Source: Microbacteriaceae bacterium | Lineage (GTDB): Bacteria > Actinomycetota > Actinomycetes > Actinomycetales > Microbacteriaceae | Assembly (NCBI GenBank): GCA_022701925.1 | Contig: JAKONM010000193.1 | Location: forward strand, 1-8,832 | DNA: 8,832 bases | Direction of reading: 5' to 3' | Part shown: piece after piece, positions 5,914-8,832 of the stretch | How positions within the stretch are numbered: the first letter of the stretch is position 1 | Layout: every line of letters starts with the position of its first letter | The notes under the pieces: generated by a model | Told to the model about the DNA's origin: nothing | Seen by the model: only the letters and a program-made list of their open reading frames with translations | The model's database searches: none | Made by a program: the position numbers and the translations under genes

Positions 5914-6300
5914 ATGGCGACGAAGATCCTGACGATCGAGAACCACAACGAGACGGTTGCGGACGGCACCGTCCTCATCGACTTCTGGGCCGCGTGGTGC
6001 GGCCCCTGCCGGCAGTTCGCGCCGGTGTTCGAGCAGTCCAGCGAGACGCACCCGGACATCACGTTCGCGAAGGTCGACACGGAGGACCAGCAGCAGCTGG
6101 CCGGCATGTACGGCATCACCTCGATCCCCACGCTGATCGTCTACCGCGACGGCATCCCCGTGTTCGGCCAGCCGGGCGCGCTGCCCGGCCAGGCGCTCGA
6201 GAGCCTGATCGAGCAGGTGCAGGGCCTCGACATGGACGACGTGCGCAAGCAATGGACGGAGCAGCAGGCGCAGGCGGAGGCCGCCGCCCCGCAGGCCTGA
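5914..6300 (+). CDS. trxA: Thioredoxin
   Basis: A 128-residue cytoplasmic protein disulfide reductase. The fold is complete: an N-terminal strand, LIDFWAAWCGPC with the redox pair Cys29 and Cys32 (active site WCGPC, 28-32), FAKVDTED (51-58), the cis-proline loop SIPTLIVYRDG with Pro72, then VFGQPGALP and the last helix (about 93-103). Residues 104-128 are a charged, Gln/Ala-rich tail beyond the usual 105-110 residues, probably a helix or disordered. A Gln-Pro-Gly run (86-88) replaces the more usual variant of the Gly84/Gly92 region, but the overall fold is normal. ATG 5914 fits the family N-terminus; no ribosome binding site is obvious. It is probably monocistronic, since a strong hairpin follows 11 bases after the stop. 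A thioredoxin reductase gene is not in the window. Confidence 0.95.
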   Translation: MATKILTIENHNETVADGTVLIDFWAAWCGPCRQFAPVFEQSSETHPDITFAKVDTEDQQQLAGMYGITSIPTLIVYRDGIPVFGQPGALPGQALESLIEQVQGLDMDDVRKQWTEQQAQAEAAAPQA

Positions 6301-6311
6301 GCCGATCGCTG

Positions 6312-6346
6312 CGAAGGGCCCGCTCCACGCCGGAGCGGGCCCTTCG
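6312..6346 (+). terminator. Terminator hairpin after thioredoxin
   Basis: Bases 6312-6326 (CGAAGGGCCCGCTCC) pair perfectly with 6332-6346 around the loop ACGCC: a 15-bp stem starting 11 bases after the stop codon. No T-run follows, as is frequent in high-GC actinobacteria. Confidence 0.85.
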
Positions 6347-6402
6347 GCGTTCACGGCGCACCTGGACGCGGCACTCAGGAACCGGGCGCACGCTGCCGTT
6401 CC

Positions 6403-7266
6403 GTGACTGACACGACAACGACCTCTCCCGGCGGAACGTTCACGCTCGGCGGCGACCTGACGGTCAGCCGGCTCGGCTTCGGCAGCATGCAGCTGACCGG
6501 CGACGGCGTCTGGGGCTACCCGAAGGACATCGACGGCGCCAAGGCCGTGCTGAAGCGCGCGGTCGAGCTGGGCGTCGACTTCATCGACACCGCCGACTCC
6601 TACGGCCCCTACGTGGCGGAGGAGCTGATCCAGCAGGCCCTGCACCCCTACAAGGACGGCCTGGTCATCGCGACCAAGGCCGGTCTGACCCGCACCGGCC
6701 CGAACGAGTGGCCGCCGGTGGGGCGCCCCGAGTACCTGCGCCAGGAGTGCGAGATGAGCCTCCGCCGTCTGAAGCTGGACACCATCGACCTGTTCCAGCT
6801 GCACCGGATCGACGAGAAGGTGCCGCTGGAGGACCAGGTCGGCGAGTTCAAGAAGCTGCAGGACGAGGGCAAGATCCGCCACATCGGTCTCTCCGAGGTG
6901 AGCGTCGACCAGCTGAAGCAGGCGCAGCAGATCGCCGAGATCGTGTCGGTGCAGAACCTCTACAACCTCGCGAAGCGCGACGCGGAGGACCTGCTGAACT
7001 ACTCCGAGGCGAACGGCATCGGGTTCATCCCCTGGTTCCCCCTGGCGACGGGCGGCTTGGCGAAGCCGGGCGGCAAGCTGGACGAGCTGGCCAAGAAGCA
7101 CGACGCCTCGCCGTCGCAGCTCGCGCTGGCGTGGCTGCTGAAGCGCTCGCCGGTCATGTTGCCGATCCCCGGCACCAAGTCCGTCGATCACCTCGAGGAC
7201 AACATGAAGGCGGCCGACCTGGAGCTGACCGACGACGAGGTCGCCGAGCTCGAGCAGGCGGTCTGA
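6403..7266 (+). CDS. Aldo/keto reductase (YdbC / pyridoxal-reductase-like)
   Basis: A 287-residue NADPH-dependent oxidoreductase with the (beta/alpha)8 fold. The N-terminal hairpin (GTFTLGGDLTVSRLGFGSMQ) leads into LTGDGVWGYP (31-40), a block seen in E. coli YdbC and actinobacterial relatives, some called pyridoxal reductases. The catalytic tetrad is present: Asp62 and Tyr67 in FIDTADSYG, Lys92 in IATKAG, His134 in FQLHRID. SVQNLYNL (182-189) and the cofactor-phosphate loop IPGTKS (255-260) are in place. Its length is normal. The only start supported is GTG 6403, the first possible start in the frame; no ribosome binding site precedes it. It is separated from thioredoxin by a terminator, so it is probably transcribed alone. 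The substrate, a carbonyl compound, cannot be fixed from sequence. Confidence 0.93.
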   Translation: MTDTTTTSPGGTFTLGGDLTVSRLGFGSMQLTGDGVWGYPKDIDGAKAVLKRAVELGVDFIDTADSYGPYVAEELIQQALHPYKDGLVIATKAGLTRTGPNEWPPVGRPEYLRQECEMSLRRLKLDTIDLFQLHRIDEKVPLEDQVGEFKKLQDEGKIRHIGLSEVSVDQLKQAQQIAEIVSVQNLYNLAKRDAEDLLNYSEANGIGFIPWFPLATGGLAKPGGKLDELAKKHDASPSQLALAWLLKRSPVMLPIPGTKSVDHLEDNMKAADLELTDDEVAELEQAV

Positions 7267-7281
7267 CGCCTTCTCCCACAC

Positions 7282-7339
7282 CTCGGCCGGTGCCCACGGG
7301 CGCATCGGTGGGTCCATGCGGACGTGGACACCGGCCGAG
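7282..7339 (+). terminator. Nested hairpin after the aldo/keto reductase gene
   Basis: CTCGGCCGGTG (7282-7292) pairs perfectly with 7329-7339. After a C/A mismatch the stem continues 5 bp (7294-7298 with 7323-7327), and a further 5-bp stem (7301-7305 with 7316-7320) closes the tip. It begins 15 bases after the stop codon. There is no T-tract. Confidence 0.65.
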
Positions 7340-7361
7340 CCCTGCCGGGGGCGGTCCGTCG

Positions 7362-7389
7362 ATGACGCGGTGCCGCCTCCGGCTACACT
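7362..7389 (+). promoter_or_regulatory. Probable promoter of tRNA-Pro
   Basis: ATGACG (7362-7367), a 16-bp spacer and TACACT (7384-7389) give a credible -35/-10 pair. The predicted start, near 7396, leaves a leader of about 36 bases before the mature tRNA. Confidence 0.55.
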
Positions 7390-7397
7390 GTTCGAGG

Positions 7398-7425
7398 CCT
7401 GCGAGGGGCTCCACCCTCTCGCAGG
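7398..7425 (+). other. Hairpin in the 5' leader of tRNA-Pro
   Basis: CCTGCGAGGGG (7398-7408) pairs with 7415-7425 (11 bp including one G-T pair) around the loop CTCCAC. It fills almost the whole predicted leader of the tRNA precursor, ending six bases before the mature 5' end, where RNase P would cut. A late terminator for the upstream gene is an alternative reading. Confidence 0.6.
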
Positions 7426-7431
7426 TCACCG

Positions 7432-7505
7432 CGGGCTGTAGCGCAGCTTGGTAGCGCACCTGACTGGGGGTCAGGGGGTCGCAGGTTCAAATCCTGTCAG
7501 CCCGA
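7432..7505 (+). tRNA. tRNA-Pro (anticodon GGG)
   Basis: The cloverleaf is complete. The acceptor stem CGGGCTG/CAGCCCG is 7 bp with discriminator A at 7505. The D arm is GCGC (7441-7444) with GCGC (7454-7457). The anticodon stem CCTGA/TCAGG encloses CTGGGGG with anticodon GGG at 7466-7468, reading CCC and CCU proline codons. The variable loop is GGGTC. The T arm GCAGG/CCTGT (one G-T pair) encloses TTCAAAT. CC follows the discriminator but the terminal A is not encoded, so CCA is completed after transcription. The C1-G72 pair and G at position 37 fit a bacterial tRNA-Pro. Confidence 0.97.
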
Positions 7506-7515
7506 CCGCATGTGG

Positions 7516-7557
7516 AGGCCCGATCGGGGCAGGCAGACCGCCTGACCGATCGGGCCT
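7516..7557 (+). terminator. Terminator after tRNA-Pro
   Basis: AGGCCCGATCGG (7516-7527) pairs perfectly with 7546-7557, and CAGGC/GCCTG (7530-7534 with 7540-7544) forms an inner stem. It begins 11 bases after the tRNA and is followed by TCTGC, with only a slight T enrichment. Confidence 0.8.
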
Positions 7558-7601
7558 TCTGCATCCGCCCCCGCGGGTGGCCCGTGCTGCATGCTTGCCG
7601 C

Positions 7602-8582
7602 ATGAGCGCGTCTGCCCCGGGCCGCTTCGGGGGGCGAGCAGTCGTCCTGGTCGCCGCACTCGTGGTCGTCGTGCTCGGGGCGGTCGTCGTGCTGTTCAGT
7701 GCCGCAGCAGAGCCGGCCACGACGGCTCCTGCGGCTCGCGCGGCAGCGTCGGACGCCAACCTGCACATCGTCGTGGACCCGCCCCCCGCCTGTCGGCCGA
7801 CGGCGGTCTTCCCGCTGCAGTGCGGCACCTACCGGTCCACGTTCGGCGGTGAGGCCGTCCGAGGCGTCGGCGGCGGGCCTCGGCAGCAGCCGCTGCAGAT
7901 CTCCTTCACCGTTCGGGCAGACGGGCTCGTGCTGCTGGCGGGGAGCGGGTGCTGGACCGCGGAGGTGCCGATGCGGTTCGTCGCCGACCCCGATCGCCGC
8001 CGGCGCTTCCCGGAGCGGATCGCGGAGCGAGCGGGTGCGCCGCGCTTCGACACGGGGCGCTGCGGCTCCAGGTCGACGGGAGAGGCCGGATGGGCGCGCT
8101 CGTTCCTGCGGAGCAGCCTCCGCACCGAGACCGCGGAGTCCTTCGGGAGCGGACGCACCGCCGTCTTCTTCGAGTACCAGGGCTCGGCGCCGATCGGGCA
8201 GCCGCAGATCGCCCGGAACGATCGACGCTGCGTCCCCGCGCACGTCGCGCCCTTCCGTTGCGGCGAGTACCGCTCGACCGGCGGCACCGGCTCGGTGGCC
8301 TTCCTCGCTGCGCGGCCGTTCCGGCTCTCGTTCCATCATCTCAACGGCCGGCTCACGGCCGGACTGCTGGGCCGCTGCAACGCTCTGTCCGCCGAGCTGC
8401 AGCCGGACGGCGAGGCCGTGGTCGCGACCGGGGGCGCCTCGACCATGATGGGCTGCCCGGGCGTCCGCGCAGCCGACGACGGAGCGGTGAGCGACTTCTT
8501 CCACGGCGTTCTCCGCATGAGGCAGCACGACGGCGTCGTCACCTTCTCGTCGCCGCGGGGAACGGCCACATTCGCTCGGTGA
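7602..8582 (+). CDS. Membrane-anchored secreted protein with two META/HslJ-like modules
   Basis: A 326-residue protein of unknown function. A short N-terminus with Arg8 and Arg12 precedes one strong hydrophobic segment (about 13-34), then an Ala/Pro/Thr linker (35-50): a signal anchor or uncleaved signal with the rest outside the cell. No lipobox cysteine is present. Residues about 64-198 and 210-326 are diverged copies of one module. Each begins C-x2-(A/H)-x-x-P-x-x-C-G-x-Y-R-S-T, and the four cysteines match (64, 74, 117, 154 and 210, 220, 259, 285). The second copy resembles a META/HslJ domain: GRCNALSAEL, then TMMGCPG, then FFHGVLRM and GVVTFSSPRG. META proteins occur in heat-shock HslJ and in secreted motility or stress proteins, but no reaction is known. 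ATG 7602 places the hydrophobic segment at the N-terminus; no ribosome binding site is visible. Confidence 0.75.
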   Translation: MSASAPGRFGGRAVVLVAALVVVVLGAVVVLFSAAAEPATTAPAARAAASDANLHIVVDPPPACRPTAVFPLQCGTYRSTFGGEAVRGVGGGPRQQPLQISFTVRADGLVLLAGSGCWTAEVPMRFVADPDRRRRFPERIAERAGAPRFDTGRCGSRSTGEAGWARSFLRSSLRTETAESFGSGRTAVFFEYQGSAPIGQPQIARNDRRCVPAHVAPFRCGEYRSTGGTGSVAFLAARPFRLSFHHLNGRLTAGLLGRCNALSAELQPDGEAVVATGGASTMMGCPGVRAADDGAVSDFFHGVLRMRQHDGVVTFSSPRGTATFAR

Positions 8583-8671
8583 GCGAGGAGCGCTCCCGCG
8601 GGCAGCCGTGTTCCGCATCGCGGCTGAATCCGTTCTTCGCGCCCGGGCTGGTCGTGGTCCGGCCCGCGCGC

Positions 8672-8677
8672 TAGCGT
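8672..8677 (+). promoter_or_regulatory. -10 element for leaderless VOC-protein transcript
   Basis: TAGCGT lies eight bases before ATG 8686, and no Shine-Dalgarno sequence intervenes. The same hexamer at nearly the same distance precedes the SDR gene, supporting its reading as a -10 that starts transcription at the initiation codon. Confidence 0.45.
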
Positions 8678-8685
8678 CCGGCCGC

Positions 8686-8832
8686 ATGGCGCTGCTCGAC
8701 CACCTCGGCATCACGGTGCTCGACCTCGAGCGCGGGCGGGCGCAGTTCGGGCCGGTGCTGGAGGCGCTGGGGTTCGTCAGCGGGCACGGCGACGACCACT
8801 TGCTCTCCTGGAGCACGGGCGATGAGACCGAG
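8686..8832 (+). CDS. VOC-superfamily (glyoxalase/bleomycin resistance-like) protein, N-terminal part
   Basis: The first 49 codons are present and the frame is open to the window edge. MALLDHLGITVLDLERG followed by a helix (RAQFGPVLEALGF) and a strand is the first beta-alpha-beta unit of vicinal-oxygen-chelate proteins. His6 in the DHLGITV strand is at the usual position of the first metal ligand. This superfamily covers glyoxalases, ring-cleaving dioxygenases and drug-binding proteins, so the reaction cannot be told. The gap of 103 bases from the previous gene and the nearby TAGCGT suggest its own, leaderless transcript. Confidence 0.82.
   Translation, partial: MALLDHLGITVLDLERGRAQFGPVLEALGFVSGHGDDHLLSWSTGDETE

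Noticed and set aside
5203..7317. Minus-strand frame that would give a 704-residue protein
   Set aside because: Only the last 218 codons (the SDR) are real. The upstream part runs antisense through the aldo/keto reductase and thioredoxin genes and has no domain.
7432..7557. tRNA-Pro 3' end as an integration site
   Set aside because: No integrase, no direct repeat of the tRNA 3' end and no foreign-looking base composition follow within the window.

Overview
The window is GC-rich (roughly 70% by eye), with strong third-position GC, GTG as well as ATG starts, several starts with no Shine-Dalgarno sequence, a CGNR zinc-finger regulator and a tRNA gene without an encoded CCA. Together these suggest a high-GC actinobacterium, perhaps of the Solirubrobacterales/Thermoleophilia type. 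That placement is inference. I see no insertion sequence, phage gene, CRISPR array or replication origin.

Layout, left to right. (1) The C-terminus of a GNAT acetyltransferase (1-184). (2) A complete GH13 alpha-glucosidase of the oligo-1,6-glucosidase type (252-1940, +). (3) A ~400-base non-coding stretch with a 25-bp nested hairpin and a 4.5-copy 8-bp tandem repeat. (4) On the minus strand, a CGNR/ABATE regulator (3419-3991) and a microsomal-type epoxide hydrolase (2349-3422) overlap by ATGA, so they form one translationally coupled unit. (5) Divergent from them is an EamA/DMT transporter (4075-5079, +). The ~85 bases between hold a compact set of overlapping promoter and operator-like elements. 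(6) A second long nested hairpin separates the transporter from a convergent NmrA-like/atypical SDR (5203-5859, -). (7) Divergent from the SDR are a thioredoxin (5914-6300) with a textbook GC hairpin after it, and an aldo/keto reductase (6403-7266) ending in another nested hairpin. (8) tRNA-Pro(GGG) (7432-7505) has its own promoter, a hairpin leader and a terminator. (9) A membrane-anchored secreted protein (7602-8582) is built of two diverged META/HslJ-like modules with matched cysteines. (10) The N-terminus of a VOC/glyoxalase-family protein (8686 to the edge).

Most genes look like independent single-gene units for carbohydrate hydrolysis, redox housekeeping and NAD(P)-dependent reduction. 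The one group with a visible shared logic is regulator + epoxide hydrolase + divergent transporter, which reads as a candidate detoxification/export module controlled by the CGNR protein. The other notable item is the duplicated META-like exported protein. I do not see clear evidence of an entirely new system.
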